Positions 1 through 10,425 of a stretch of DNA of 37,420 nt are shown in pieces. How positions within the stretch are numbered: position 1 is the first letter of the stretch; each line of letters starts with the position of its first letter. This stretch comes from Gammaproteobacteria bacterium (GTDB lineage Bacteria; Pseudomonadota; Gammaproteobacteria; UBA6429; Thiohalophilaceae): assembly GCA_015491815.1 (NCBI GenBank), contig WFVC01000102.1:1-37420 (forward strand). The letters run 5' to 3'. The notes below the pieces were generated by a model, which made no database searches, was not told the origin of the DNA, and saw only the letters and a list, made by a program, of their open reading frames with translations. The position numbers and the translations under genes are program-made.

Positions 1-2
1 AA

Positions 3-215
<213 letters not shown>

Positions 216-228
216 AAGCGGGATAGCG

Positions 229-260
229 GGAGAGGGATAAAAATCCCTCTCCTGTTTTTA
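229..260 (+). terminator. Rho-independent terminator after first nirS
   Basis: A perfect 10-bp stem (229-238 pairs with 243-252) with an AAAA loop is followed by TGTTTTTA. It sits 13 bp after the nirS stop codon and would isolate the first nirS from the second nirS/heme d1 operon. Confidence 0.88.
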
Positions 261-360
261 CTTTATTAATATTAGTCAGGTTGCGTAAGAGGACGGCCAT
301 TTTGTCCTTATTCTAATTATTCTGTAAACAGCAGAAAGGTATGAAACTTCTGCCGGTAGT

Positions 361-374
361 TTGATATGCGTCAA
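361..374 (+). promoter_or_regulatory. FNR/Dnr-type box upstream of second nirS
   Basis: TTGAT-ATGC-GTCAA matches the FNR/CRP-superfamily consensus TTGAT-N4-ATCAA at 9 of 10 positions. Its centre is 78 bp before the chosen nirS start. A perfect 12-bp palindrome, TGTATATATACA, follows at 375-386, and a smaller dyad (331-336 with 348-353) precedes it. No good -10 is found at exactly class II spacing; TATGAT at 412-417 is the nearest convincing hexamer. The box indicates control by FNR or a denitrification-specific relative (Dnr/Nnr). Confidence 0.75.
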
Positions 375-403
375 TGTATATATACACGTTTGTATGCGCA
401 TGA

Positions 404-2173
<1,770 letters not shown>

Positions 2174-2178
2174 ACGTT

Positions 2179-3000
2179 ATGAATACTAAAAAAATAAACA
2201 ACGAGCATAAGCCCTGTGTCTATCTGGTTGGCGCCGGACCGGGAGATCCGGATTTGCTGACAGTCAAGGCCTTGCGTTTGATTCAGCGTGCGGATGTGAT
2301 TGTTTACGATCGCCTGGTTGCCGATGCGATTCTGCAGCAGATCCCATCCGGCGCTACGCGTATTTATGTGGGTAAATGCTCGGGACGGCACACCCTGGTG
2401 CAATCGGAAATCAATGCATTGTTGGTGCGCCTGTCAGAAAATGCGCGCACGATTGTGCGGCTCAAGGGAGGAGACCCCTTTATCTTCGGGCGTGGCAGCG
2501 AGGAAGCGCTTTATTTAAAAAAACACGGGATTGATTTTGAAATTGTGCCGGGGATTACCGCCGCATCAGCCTGTACCACCTATGCCGGTATTCCTCTGAC
2601 CCATCGTAGTCTGGCGAATAGCGTGGAGTTTATCAGTGGGCATGCGCAAAATGATCAGCCATTAAATTTCGACTGGCCGAGTCTGGCGGATGAAAATCGA
2701 ACGCTAGTTATTTATATGGGCGTAGCGAACATTGATCATATCAGTCAAAAATTGATTCAGGCCGGCCTGCCGGCCAGCACACCGGCGGCGGCGATTGAAA
2801 AGGGGGCGGGGCCGCAGCAGCGTCGTCTGCTGTGTGAATTATCAGAGCTTGCCGAGCAGACGCAGAAAGAAGCGCTGCAGGCGCCGGTTATCTTTGTTAT
2901 CGGAAGGGTGGTGACTCTGGCCGGTGAGCTGGACTGGTTTTCGGGTATAGATATTCCTGACTCGCCTGAGGTTGGCCATGCGCACTCCTATCCGGCCTGA
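2179..3000 (+). CDS. nirE: Uroporphyrinogen-III C-methyltransferase (SUMT) for heme d1
   Basis: SAM-dependent methylation of uroporphyrinogen III at C2 and C7 to precorrin-2, the entry to siroheme and heme d1. The protein has 273 aa with the SUMT glycine-rich motif GAGPGDPDLLT near residues 18-28, the RLKGGDPFIFGRG motif near 94-106 and VPGITAAS near 123-130. It is a stand-alone methyltransferase with no CysG dehydrogenase/ferrochelatase domain fused. Its position directly behind nirS and ahead of nirC identifies it as NirE and not a cobalamin-pathway CobA. Its 3' end overlaps the start of nirC by about 20 bases. Confidence 0.93.
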   Translation: MNTKKINNEHKPCVYLVGAGPGDPDLLTVKALRLIQRADVIVYDRLVADAILQQIPSGATRIYVGKCSGRHTLVQSEINALLVRLSENARTIVRLKGGDPFIFGRGSEEALYLKKHGIDFEIVPGITAASACTTYAGIPLTHRSLANSVEFISGHAQNDQPLNFDWPSLADENRTLVIYMGVANIDHISQKLIQAGLPASTPAAAIEKGAGPQQRRLLCELSELAEQTQKEALQAPVIFVIGRVVTLAGELDWFSGIDIPDSPEVGHAHSYPA

Positions 3001-3316
3001 ATGGTTTCTCCTGATCCTGTTATGGGGATTGTCGGCATCACCGGCGCCGGCTGCGATCAGTGATGCTCGTCAGAGCGAGCTTCTGGATTTGCTGAGGCAG
3101 GATTGCGGCTCCTGTCACGGTATGACCCTCAAAGGGGGCCTGGGGCCGGCGCTGACGCCTGAGCGAATTCAGAAAAAGTCGCCACAGATGCTGGTCGAGA
3201 CAATTCTTCAGGGACGCCCGGGAACCCCCATGCCACCCTGGTCAAAATTTATGACGCGCGAAGAAGCGCGTTGGTTAGTAGACAGCCTGTACCGGGGTAT
3301 CGAACATGCACAATAA
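2978..3316 (+). CDS. nirC: Periplasmic monoheme cytochrome c NirC
   Basis: A small (112 aa) c-type cytochrome with an N-terminal signal peptide (hydrophobic residues about 10-20, cleavage near APAA) and one heme-binding CGSCH at 43-47; a methionine in the GTPMPPW segment is the likely axial ligand. NirC serves in heme d1 maturation or as an electron donor to NirS/NirN. ATG at 2978 is chosen because GAGG at 2968-2971 lies six bases upstream; an in-frame TTG two codons earlier is less likely. The gene overlaps nirE upstream and nirF downstream (11 bases), typical of translational coupling. Confidence 0.88.
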   Translation: MRTPIRPEWFLLILLWGLSASPAPAAISDARQSELLDLLRQDCGSCHGMTLKGGLGPALTPERIQKKSPQMLVETILQGRPGTPMPPWSKFMTREEARWLVDSLYRGIEHAQ

Positions 3317-4490
3317 ATCTCATCCGACCCGCTATTTGCTGTTGGCCGCCATCCTGATGCTGCTGTCCGCCTGCGCCACACAATTGCGTGGCACGGGCGA
3401 TATGGGCGTCATTATCGAACGAGCCAGCGGCAGCGTACAGGTTATCAATACTACCCAACGCGCATCTCTTGGCCGGGTGGCCGGGCTGGGCGATCTTTCC
3501 CATGCCTCGGTGGTGTATTCCCGGGATGAACGCTTTGCCTATGTTTTCGGTCGCGATGGCGGCTTAACGAAGGTCGATATTTTAAAACAGAAAATCGATA
3601 AACGCATCATGCAATCGGGCAACAGCATCGGTGGCGCGATTTCTCAGGACGGCGGACTGGTTGCGGTTTCCAACTATGAACCGGGAGGGGTGCGCGTATT
3701 CGATGCACAGACCCTGGAATTAGTTGCGGATATTCCGGCTGTTTATATGGAAGAAAAACGTTCAAAAGTCGTGGGACTGGTCGATGCGCCGGGGCAGCGT
3801 TTTGTTTTCAGTCTTTATGATGCCGGGGAAATATGGATTGCGGATTTCAGCCAAGGTCGTGAACCGGCGATTACAAAATTTCACAAGGTGGGTAAACAGC
3901 CCTATGATGGTCTGATTTCCGGTGATGGCCGTTATTATATCGCCGGCCTGTTTGGCGAAGACGGGCTGGCGCTGCTGGATCTCTGGCAGCCGGAGCAGGG
4001 CGTTAAACGGATTCTCGATCACTATGGTAAGGGTTGGCGGCAAATGCCGGTTTACAAAATGCCGCACCTGGAAGGCTGGGCGATTGCCGATGAATATGCT
4101 TTTTTACCGGCTGTCGGTTTAAACGAAGTGCTAGTGGTTAGCCGACGTAACTGGAAAGAAGTGACCCGCATCGCCGTACACGGACAACCGGTGTTCGTCA
4201 TGGCGCGCCCGGACGGTCGTCAGATCTGGGTGAACTTCGCCTTTCCGAATAATGACACCGTTGAAGTGATCGACACCCTGAGTCTGAAAAAAATTCAGAC
4301 CCTAAAACCGGGTAAGGCGGTATTGCATATGGAGTTCACCCCGCGTGGTGAAGAGGTGTGGATTTCCGCGCGTGATGATAACCGAGTCAGCGTTTATGAT
4401 ACTGGAAACTTCAAGTTGAAAGCCATGCTCTCGGCCGAGAAACCCAGCGGCATTTTCATGACCAGCCGCGCGCATCGGATTGGACTCTAA
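3306..4490 (+). CDS. nirF: Heme d1 biosynthesis protein NirF
   Basis: A 394-aa protein with the same beta-propeller fold as the d1 domain of NirS but no heme c domain. The N-terminus is a lipoprotein signal (hydrophobic stretch, then LLSAC with lipidated Cys23), so it is predicted to be anchored in the periplasm. NirF is needed for a late step of heme d1 synthesis and is known to bind d1-type tetrapyrroles; its exact chemistry is not read from this sequence. Repeated blade motifs and the TPRGEEVW segment near the end resemble NirS/NirN. nirD begins one base after its stop. Confidence 0.92.
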   Translation: MHNKSHPTRYLLLAAILMLLSACATQLRGTGDMGVIIERASGSVQVINTTQRASLGRVAGLGDLSHASVVYSRDERFAYVFGRDGGLTKVDILKQKIDKRIMQSGNSIGGAISQDGGLVAVSNYEPGGVRVFDAQTLELVADIPAVYMEEKRSKVVGLVDAPGQRFVFSLYDAGEIWIADFSQGREPAITKFHKVGKQPYDGLISGDGRYYIAGLFGEDGLALLDLWQPEQGVKRILDHYGKGWRQMPVYKMPHLEGWAIADEYAFLPAVGLNEVLVVSRRNWKEVTRIAVHGQPVFVMARPDGRQIWVNFAFPNNDTVEVIDTLSLKKIQTLKPGKAVLHMEFTPRGEEVWISARDDNRVSVYDTGNFKLKAMLSAEKPSGIFMTSRAHRIGL

Positions 4491-4491
4491 T

Positions 4492-4977
4492 ATGGGCAGG
4501 CAAAGGCAAAAAAAAGACCGGGACAGGCAAACACGTCTGGAACATCATTTGCTGAATGATTTTCAGCATGGCCTGTCGCTGAGTCCCACGCCTTTTGCGG
4601 ATATGGCCGAGGTGCTGGGCGTCAGCGAAAATGAGGTATTAACGACCCTGCAGCAAAAAAAACAGGAAGGCGTAATCAGTCGCGTGGGCGCAGTGTTTCG
4701 TCCGAATGGCGTTGGCGCCAGCACCCTGGCGGCGATGGCGGTGGACAAAAATGAAATCGAACGTATCGCGGAAATCATCAATGGTTTCGACGCCGTCAAC
4801 CATAACTATGAACGTGAGCATGAGTATAATCTGTGGTTTGTGCTGACCGCAGAAAATGAACAGGCGCTGGCGGAAGTCATTAAAGAGATTGAACAGCAGT
4901 GCGGTTACGAGGTCATGAGTCTGCCGATGCTGGAAGATTTTCATATTGATCTGGGGTTCGACATCAAATGGACATGA
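4492..4977 (+). CDS. nirD: Siroheme decarboxylase subunit NirD (AsnC/Lrp-like fold)
   Basis: 161 aa. An N-terminal winged-helix-like region is followed by an Lrp/AsnC-type alpha-beta domain. The conserved HNYEREHEYNLWFV segment marks the siroheme decarboxylase group, which removes acetate carboxyls from siroheme to give 12,18-didecarboxysiroheme. These proteins look like transcription factors but work as enzymes. The start at 4492 lies one base past the nirF stop; a TTG four codons earlier overlaps nirF and is less favoured. The sequence resembles the third member (5531-6001) more than the second and fourth, so the four genes form two D/G-like plus L/H-like pairs. Confidence 0.88.
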   Translation: MGRQRQKKDRDRQTRLEHHLLNDFQHGLSLSPTPFADMAEVLGVSENEVLTTLQQKKQEGVISRVGAVFRPNGVGASTLAAMAVDKNEIERIAEIINGFDAVNHNYEREHEYNLWFVLTAENEQALAEVIKEIEQQCGYEVMSLPMLEDFHIDLGFDIKWT

Positions 4978-4988
4978 AGGTGACATCC

Positions 4989-5525
4989 ATGCCGGACAAA
5001 TCCTCCGAACAGGGAAAGACGACGAACCTGAGTGAGGCCGATCGTAAAGTCGTGGCCGGAATTCAGTCTGGTTTGCCGTTGGTGTCGCGTCCTTATGCTG
5101 AAATCGGCAAAGCCATTGGCATGCCGGAAAGCGAAGTGATTGAACGCGTAGCCGGTTTGCTTAAGCGCGGCCTGATCAAACGCATGGGCGTGATCGTTCG
5201 TCATCATGAACTGGGCTATCGCGCCAATGCCATGGTGGTCTGGAATATTCCGGATGAAAAAGTTTCCGAGCTGGGACAATGCATGGGCTGCTTTGAATTT
5301 GTTACGCTGTGTTACCGGCGTCCCCGCCGTCTGCCCGACTGGCCGTATAATCTATTCACCATGATTCATGGCCGTAATCGTGAAGAAGTGCTGGACAAGC
5401 TGGCTTTTCTTGTTCGTCGCTGTCATCTTCAGGATATTACTCACGATATACTTTTTTCCCGTCGCCGTTTTAAACAGCGTGGCGCGGTCTACCAGCCGGT
5501 TCTGGAAAAGTTCAGCAGCGTATAA
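4989..5525 (+). CDS. nirL: Siroheme decarboxylase subunit NirL
   Basis: 178 aa from the chosen start, AsnC-like fold, partner of NirD in siroheme decarboxylation. It carries the CYRRPRRLPDWPYNLF signature typical of the NirL/NirH branch, with SGLPLVSRPYAEIG near the N-terminus. Two upstream in-frame ATGs (4968, 4974) overlap nirD, but AAGG at 4977-4980 sits eight bases before ATG 4989, so that start is preferred. The four consecutive nirD/L/G/H genes are all intact. Confidence 0.86.
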   Translation: MPDKSSEQGKTTNLSEADRKVVAGIQSGLPLVSRPYAEIGKAIGMPESEVIERVAGLLKRGLIKRMGVIVRHHELGYRANAMVVWNIPDEKVSELGQCMGCFEFVTLCYRRPRRLPDWPYNLFTMIHGRNREEVLDKLAFLVRRCHLQDITHDILFSRRRFKQRGAVYQPVLEKFSSV

Positions 5526-5530
5526 GGCTC

Positions 5531-6001
5531 ATGACGCTTGACTCGCTGGATCGTCAAATCATCAATCAGTTGCAAACAGGCTTCCCTGTTTCAGATGAAC
5601 CTTATGCCGAGGTTGCCGCTGCGCTGGGAACGGATGAAGCCACCTTATTGGCGCGCCTGCAAATACTGCTGGATGAACGGGTGCTAACGCGTTTCGGCCC
5701 CCTGTATCGCGCCGATCGTTTAGGCGGCGCTTTCAGTCTGGTCGCCATGAAAGTGCCCGAGGATAAATTTGACGAGGTTACGGAAATTGTCAACAGTTTT
5801 CCCGAAGTGGCGCATAACTATCAACGTGAACATGCCTTCAATATGTGGTTTGTGCTGGCCACCGATAGTGAGGCGCGGGTGGCGCAGGTCAATGCGGAGA
5901 TCGAAAAACGTAGTGGCCTGCCTGTGCATAATATGCCAAAGTTGAATGAATATTTTATTCATCTTGATCTAAAAGTGGATGATCAGGATGAGCTGTCATG
6001 A
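5531..6001 (+). CDS. nirG: Siroheme decarboxylase subunit NirG
   Basis: 156 aa, NirD-like member of the AsnC-fold siroheme decarboxylases, recognised by AHNYQREHAFNMWFV (parallel to HNYEREHEYNLWFV in nirD). It acts in the cytoplasm on siroheme with NirH. Its stop codon overlaps the nirH start (ATGA at 5998-6001), indicating coupled translation. D versus G is assigned by gene order, since the paralogues are alike. Confidence 0.86.
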   Translation: MTLDSLDRQIINQLQTGFPVSDEPYAEVAAALGTDEATLLARLQILLDERVLTRFGPLYRADRLGGAFSLVAMKVPEDKFDEVTEIVNSFPEVAHNYQREHAFNMWFVLATDSEARVAQVNAEIEKRSGLPVHNMPKLNEYFIHLDLKVDDQDELS

Positions 6002-6504
6002 ATATGCAGATGACAGACCCTGAGCATCGTATAGACAGTCTGGACAGGCGCATCATCATCGCCACTCAGGACGGTTTGCCGCTGGTCTCCCGGCCTTATG
6101 CGCTGATTGCCGAGCAGCTTGATATTCCAGTTGCTGAACTAAAACAACGGTTGCAGCGCATGCAGGAGACCGGCGTGATCCGCCGTATCGGGGTGGTGCC
6201 CAATCATTATGCGCTGGGTTATCGCGCCAATGGCATGACGGTCTGGGACGTGCCCGATGAGCGCATCGACGAGTTGGGTGAACAGATCGGCGCGCTGGAC
6301 TTTGTCAGTCACTGTTACCATCGGCCGCGCAAATTGCCGGACTGGCCCTATAATCTATTTGCCATGGTGCATGCGCATACGCGGGATGAAGCCCTCGCGC
6401 ATGTCGAACAGATAGCCAAATTACTGGGCGCGCATAATCGCGCCCATGATGTGCTGTTCAGCACCCGCATTCTGAAAAAAACCGGCATGCGACTTAATCC
6501 CTGA
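5998..6504 (+). CDS. nirH: Siroheme decarboxylase subunit NirH
   Basis: 168 aa, NirL-like member with CYHRPRKLPDWPYNLF and DGLPLVSRPYALIA, matching the corresponding blocks of nirL at 4989-5525. It completes the NirDLGH set converting siroheme to didecarboxysiroheme. The start codon is embedded in the nirG stop. The nirJ start follows eight bases after its stop. Confidence 0.87.
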   Translation: MNMQMTDPEHRIDSLDRRIIIATQDGLPLVSRPYALIAEQLDIPVAELKQRLQRMQETGVIRRIGVVPNHYALGYRANGMTVWDVPDERIDELGEQIGALDFVSHCYHRPRKLPDWPYNLFAMVHAHTRDEALAHVEQIAKLLGAHNRAHDVLFSTRILKKTGMRLNP

Positions 6505-6512
6505 GGTGAACT

Positions 6513-7706
6513 ATGTTTCGAATTTCTCAACATCTGCGCGAACTGGCTGAAGACAAACTGGCGCAGCCCGATCGCCAGCCGCCGGGGCCGGTGGTGATCT
6601 GGAATCTGGTGCGCCGGTGCAATCTCACCTGCCGTCACTGTTATTCGATTTCCGCCGACAAGGATTTCCCCGGTGAACTGGCCACCGATGAGGTCTTCAC
6701 GGTGATGGATGATCTGAAACGCTTTCATGTGCCGGTGCTGATTCTTTCCGGTGGCGAACCGCTGTTGCGCGCGGATATTTTCGATATATCGAAACGCGCC
6801 AAAGACATGGGCTTTTATGTCGGCCTGTCCACCAACGGCACCATGATCGATGAGAATAATATTCAGCAGATTGCCGATATAGGTTACGACTATGTGGGCG
6901 TGAGCATTGACGGCCTGCGTGAAACCCATGATTATTTCCGCCGCAAACAGGGCGCCTTCGATGAGTCCATGCACGGCATTCGTCTGTGTCGCGAGGCGGG
7001 GATTCGGGTGGGCATGCGCTTTACCATCACCACCGACACGGCGCATGAACTGCCGGCCCTGTTGCAGTTGATGGATGAGGAAGGGGTGGACAAGTTTTAT
7101 CTCTCGCATCTGAATTACGCCGGACGCGGCAATAAAAATCGCAAGGAAGACGTGCATCATAAAATGACGCGCGAGGCGATGGATTTATTATTCGATACCT
7201 GCTGGGAGGATATCCAGGCGGGACGAACGCGGGAGTTTGTCACCGGCAATAACGACGCCGATGGCGTTTACCTGTTGTTCTGGGTGGCGCGTCATTTTCC
7301 GGATAAAGTTGAGGCCATGCGCGCGCGACTGGCGCAGTGGGGCGGCAATTCCTCAGGCGTGAATATTTCCAACATCGACAATCTCGGCAATGTGCACCCC
7401 GATACGTTCTGGTGGGATTATCATCTGGGCAATGTGCGTGAGCGGCCCTTCTCTGAAATCTGGCGGGACACGACGGATCCCCTAATGGCCGGACTCAAGT
7501 CCCGCCCCCGCCCCCTGAAAGGGCGCTGCGCCGCCTGCCGGTATTTTGATATCTGCGGCGGCAATACCCGGGTGCGCGCGTATCAACTCAGCGGCGACGC
7601 CTGGCAGGAAGATCCGGCCTGTTATCTCGATGATGATGAGATCGGTATTGAAGCCGGCGGCGCGCGCTTACAGAACCGCCCCTGGAGCCGAAAGGAAAGC
7701 GCCTGA
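6513..7706 (+). CDS. nirJ: Radical SAM heme d1 biosynthesis protein NirJ
   Basis: 397 aa. The radical SAM CxxxCxxC motif is at Cys36, Cys40 and Cys43 (RRCNLTCRHCYS), followed by the SGGEPLLR SAM-binding segment near residues 85-92. A C-terminal cysteine-rich region (CAACRYFDICGG and a further DPAC) can bind a second iron-sulfur cluster, as in SPASM-type enzymes. NirJ removes the two propionate side chains of didecarboxysiroheme on the way to heme d1. It is preceded by GAGGTGA eight bases before the ATG and overlaps nirN by one base. Confidence 0.94.
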   Translation: MFRISQHLRELAEDKLAQPDRQPPGPVVIWNLVRRCNLTCRHCYSISADKDFPGELATDEVFTVMDDLKRFHVPVLILSGGEPLLRADIFDISKRAKDMGFYVGLSTNGTMIDENNIQQIADIGYDYVGVSIDGLRETHDYFRRKQGAFDESMHGIRLCREAGIRVGMRFTITTDTAHELPALLQLMDEEGVDKFYLSHLNYAGRGNKNRKEDVHHKMTREAMDLLFDTCWEDIQAGRTREFVTGNNDADGVYLLFWVARHFPDKVEAMRARLAQWGGNSSGVNISNIDNLGNVHPDTFWWDYHLGNVRERPFSEIWRDTTDPLMAGLKSRPRPLKGRCAACRYFDICGGNTRVRAYQLSGDAWQEDPACYLDDDEIGIEAGGARLQNRPWSRKESA

Positions 7707-9253
7707 TGCGTCATCTATTTCTTTGTGGATTATTGCTGTGTGTTTCAATCTCATCGGTGCTTGCGGCGACCAATGTTGAGGGGCTTTATCAGAAACATTG
7801 CGCCGAATGTCACGGCAAGGAGCGTCTCGGCGGCATGGGCCCGGCGCTTTTGCCGGGCAATTTAAAACGCCTGAAAAAATCAAAAGCCGCCACGGTGATC
7901 CGCAAAGGGTTGCCTGCCACCCAGATGCCGGCCTGGGGGAAGACGCTGAATGATGCGCAGATCGAGGCGCTGGTGGATTATATCTATACCCCTCTGGCTT
8001 CGATGCCTGAATGGGGGATGGCGCAAATACGCGCCTCGCATGTTGTTCCTCATCCTTACCAGAGTCTGCCGGACAAACCTGTTTTCGATGCGGATCCGCT
8101 AAACCTGTTTGTGGTGGTTGAGCTGGGTGATCATCATGCGACGATTCTCGATGGCGATCGCTTTGAACCGCTGATACGTTTTAAAACCCGTTTGAATCTA
8201 CACGGCGGGCCGAAGTATTCGCCGAGCGGTCGCTATGTTTATTTTGCCTCACGTGACGGCTGGGTCAGCAAGTTCGATATGTATAACCTGAAAGTGACAG
8301 CCGAGATCCGTGCGGGTATCAACACCCGGAATATTGCCGTCTCCGGTGACGGGCGTTACGTGATGGTGGGCAACTACCTGCCGCATACACTGGTGCTGCT
8401 GGATGCGCGCAATCTCGATCCGATTAAAATCTTTCCGGTAAAAAACAACAAGGGCAAGTCTTCCCGGGTCAGCGCCGTGTATGCCGCGCCGCCGCGTGGC
8501 AGTTTCATTGCGGCATTAAAGGATATCCCTGAGGTCTGGGAGATCAGCTATCTGGATAATCCCGAACCGGTCTATACCGGCCTGATGCATGATTATCAGT
8601 TGCAGGAGGGGTTTATGGACAAGGGGCCTTTCCCGATCCGGCGCATAAAACTGGATGATTATCTGGACGATTTCTTTTTTGATCCATCCTATCGTCATTT
8701 ATTGGGCAGCGCGCGCAACAGCAAAAAAGGTCAGGTGGTGAATCTGGATGTCGGTAGAAAAATTGCTGAACTGGATTTTTCCGGCATGCCGCATTTAGGC
8801 TCAGGCATCACCTGGATCTATCAGGGGCGTCGAGTCATGGCGACGCCGAATCTCAAAAAAGCCGAAGTCAGCATTATCGACATGCAAAACTGGAAAACCA
8901 TCAAACGCATCAAAACACTGGGGCCGGGTTTTTTCATGCGCAGTCATGAAAATTCAGACTACGCCTGGGTGGATGTCTTTTTTGGTCCCAACAAAGAAGC
9001 CGTGCATGTTATCGATAAAAAGACATTAACGATCGTGAAAACGCTGCGGCCGATGCCGGGCAAGAATGCCGCGCATGTGGAATTCGATCGCTATGGGCGT
9101 TATGTTTTGCTCAGCGTCTGGGATAAAGACGGCGCCGTGATTGTCTATGACGCAAAGACACTAAAAGAAATAAAGCGCCTGCCCATGAACAAGCCATCCG
9201 GTAAATACAACGTCTACAATAAAACCCACCGTTCTGAAGGCACCAGTCATTAA
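7706..9253 (+). CDS. nirN: Dihydro-heme d1 dehydrogenase NirN
   Basis: 515 aa, a NirS paralogue with signal peptide (about residues 1-20), a cytochrome c domain (CAECH at 32-36) and a d1-type beta-propeller. It lacks the NirS HPGRGANF and LHDGGW active-site blocks, so it is not a nitrite reductase. Known NirN oxidises dihydro-heme d1 (acrylate double-bond formation) in the periplasm and hands the cofactor to NirS. It is the last gene of the d1 cluster. Only a weak, interrupted hairpin follows the stop. Confidence 0.9.
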   Translation: MRHLFLCGLLLCVSISSVLAATNVEGLYQKHCAECHGKERLGGMGPALLPGNLKRLKKSKAATVIRKGLPATQMPAWGKTLNDAQIEALVDYIYTPLASMPEWGMAQIRASHVVPHPYQSLPDKPVFDADPLNLFVVVELGDHHATILDGDRFEPLIRFKTRLNLHGGPKYSPSGRYVYFASRDGWVSKFDMYNLKVTAEIRAGINTRNIAVSGDGRYVMVGNYLPHTLVLLDARNLDPIKIFPVKNNKGKSSRVSAVYAAPPRGSFIAALKDIPEVWEISYLDNPEPVYTGLMHDYQLQEGFMDKGPFPIRRIKLDDYLDDFFFDPSYRHLLGSARNSKKGQVVNLDVGRKIAELDFSGMPHLGSGITWIYQGRRVMATPNLKKAEVSIIDMQNWKTIKRIKTLGPGFFMRSHENSDYAWVDVFFGPNKEAVHVIDKKTLTIVKTLRPMPGKNAAHVEFDRYGRYVLLSVWDKDGAVIVYDAKTLKEIKRLPMNKPSGKYNVYNKTHRSEGTSH

Positions 9254-9556
9254 AGGATGGGAACAGATAACAATTCTGTTTCCTGATGGCTGACTTCGGC
9301 TATACAAAATTCATATCTGTTCTACACTCAGTAAAAAACTATCGGTATGTCATATTTTTATTTGTCGTGTACGACGACGCAGCCTGCTTGCGAATAATCA
9401 AGGAACAAATAAATGCCCTTTTCTTCTTCTTGCACGCCACCCGATCCGCACATCAAAGTAAGAATATTAAAATATAAGAATTTTGACATATATCAAGGTT
9501 ACCCCTGCTGTTTATCTAGATATTAAAGTTCATCCTGATTCAATTATGAGTTGGTA
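9254..9556. other. Intergenic region between nirN and napF
   Basis: 303 bp. It starts with an imperfect dyad (GGAACAGA pairing with TCTGTTTCC, one bulge, 9260-9285) lacking a T-run, and ends with the nap regulatory region. One 63-codon open frame (9286-9477) has no recognisable domain and no clear Shine-Dalgarno sequence, and is not called as a gene. Confidence 0.6.
9483..9496 (+). promoter_or_regulatory. FNR/Dnr-type box of the nap operon
   Basis: TTGAC-ATAT-ATCAA matches TTGAT-N4-ATCAA at 9 of 10 positions. Its centre is 67 bp before the napF ATG. A TAGATATTAA stretch at 9517-9526 offers a -10 about 32-34 bp downstream of the box centre, as expected for a class II (-41.5) activator site. 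Confidence 0.78.
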
Positions 9557-10093
9557 ATGGCGAAAAAGACGATCAGTCGGACACAGTTTTTACGCGGTGA
9601 TTATCGCGGTCGCAATGCAATCATGCGTCCCCCCTGGTCATTGGCTGAAGATGACTTTGTGGAACAGTGCACGCGTTGCGGTGACTGTCTTAAAGCCTGT
9701 CCTGAGAATATTCTTAAACCTGGTCGCGGTGGTTTTCCACAAATTGATTTTTCAAAAGGCGAGTGCACGTTTTGTCAGAAATGTCAGCAGGCGTGCGCGG
9801 AACCCGTGTTCAGATCAACTGAGCAGCGCGCCTGGTTTTATCAAATTGAATTTACGGATCGCTGCCTGAGTAAAAACGGCGTGGTCTGCGTGACCTGCGC
9901 CGAGCAGTGTGAAGCGGCGGCGATTCATTTCGTTCCCCGTGTCGGTGCAGCGCCCGAACCGCAGCTTGATGCCGCCGCATGTACGGCCTGTGGCGCCTGT
10001 TATCAGCCCTGCCCGGTGAACGCGATTCAGTTTCAGCAATCCCCAACTATATCCGACACACAACCCAGTCAACGATTGGAGGCCTATCCATGA
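9557..10093 (+). CDS. napF: Ferredoxin-type protein NapF
   Basis: 178 aa iron-sulfur protein of the periplasmic nitrate reductase operon. Cysteine clusters are at CTRCGDCLKACP (38-49), CTFCQKCQQAC (70-80), the CVTCAEQC group (111-118) and CTACGACYQPCP (142-152), giving up to four [4Fe-4S] sites. There is no signal peptide; NapF acts in the cytoplasm, where it is linked to loading or protecting NapA before Tat export. ATG 9557 is chosen over a TTG two codons earlier. It overlaps napD by four bases. Confidence 0.92.
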   Translation: MAKKTISRTQFLRGDYRGRNAIMRPPWSLAEDDFVEQCTRCGDCLKACPENILKPGRGGFPQIDFSKGECTFCQKCQQACAEPVFRSTEQRAWFYQIEFTDRCLSKNGVVCVTCAEQCEAAAIHFVPRVGAAPEPQLDAAACTACGACYQPCPVNAIQFQQSPTISDTQPSQRLEAYP

Positions 10094-10425
10094 ATATCAG
10101 TGGCGTACTGGTTCATGCTCGACCCGAACGGGCCGAAGCCGTGAAGCAGCAGCTAATCAAGATCCCCGGAGTCGAAGTGCATGCCATCAGTCCTGAGGGG
10201 CGCATGGTGTTAACAATCGAAACCGAACATACCGGACAGATGGCCGACACGCTGGTGGCCTGTCAGAACGTGGCCCATGTGTTGTCAGCAACAATGATTT
10301 ATCACCATGATGAAGAACTGGATGAAGATGAAACCGTTTCAGTTGCCATCAATCCATCAGGCAATCCACCAGGTCTGGAAAACAAAACCGGTGTTGATTG
10401 GAACGTTCAGGAGGCGTCAAAATGA
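10090..10425 (+). CDS. napD: NapA chaperone NapD
   Basis: 111 aa, begins [13 protein letters not shown] as typical for NapD. This cytoplasmic proofreading chaperone binds the Tat signal peptide of NapA until the molybdenum cofactor is inserted. GGAGG at 10078-10082 stands seven bases before the ATG at 10090, which fixes the start within napF. The C-terminal tail (about residues 75-111) is longer than in E. coli NapD and rich in acidic residues. The stop overlaps the napA start (ATGA). Confidence 0.92.
   Translation: MNISGVLVHARPERAEAVKQQLIKIPGVEVHAISPEGRMVLTIETEHTGQMADTLVACQNVAHVLSATMIYHHDEELDEDETVSVAINPSGNPPGLENKTGVDWNVQEASK

Noticed and set aside
5990-6015. CTGTCAT and ATGACAG words near the nirG-nirH junction
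   Set aside because: They are in opposite orientation with wrong spacing for a PhoB box and lie inside coding sequence.
7706-9253. NirN as a third nitrite reductase
   Set aside because: It lacks the LHDGGW and HPGRGANF active-site histidine blocks present in the true NirS.
9286-9477. 63-codon open frame between nirN and napF
   Set aside because: No recognisable domain, low-complexity hydrophobic and basic residues, no convincing ribosome-binding site, and it runs into the nap regulatory region.
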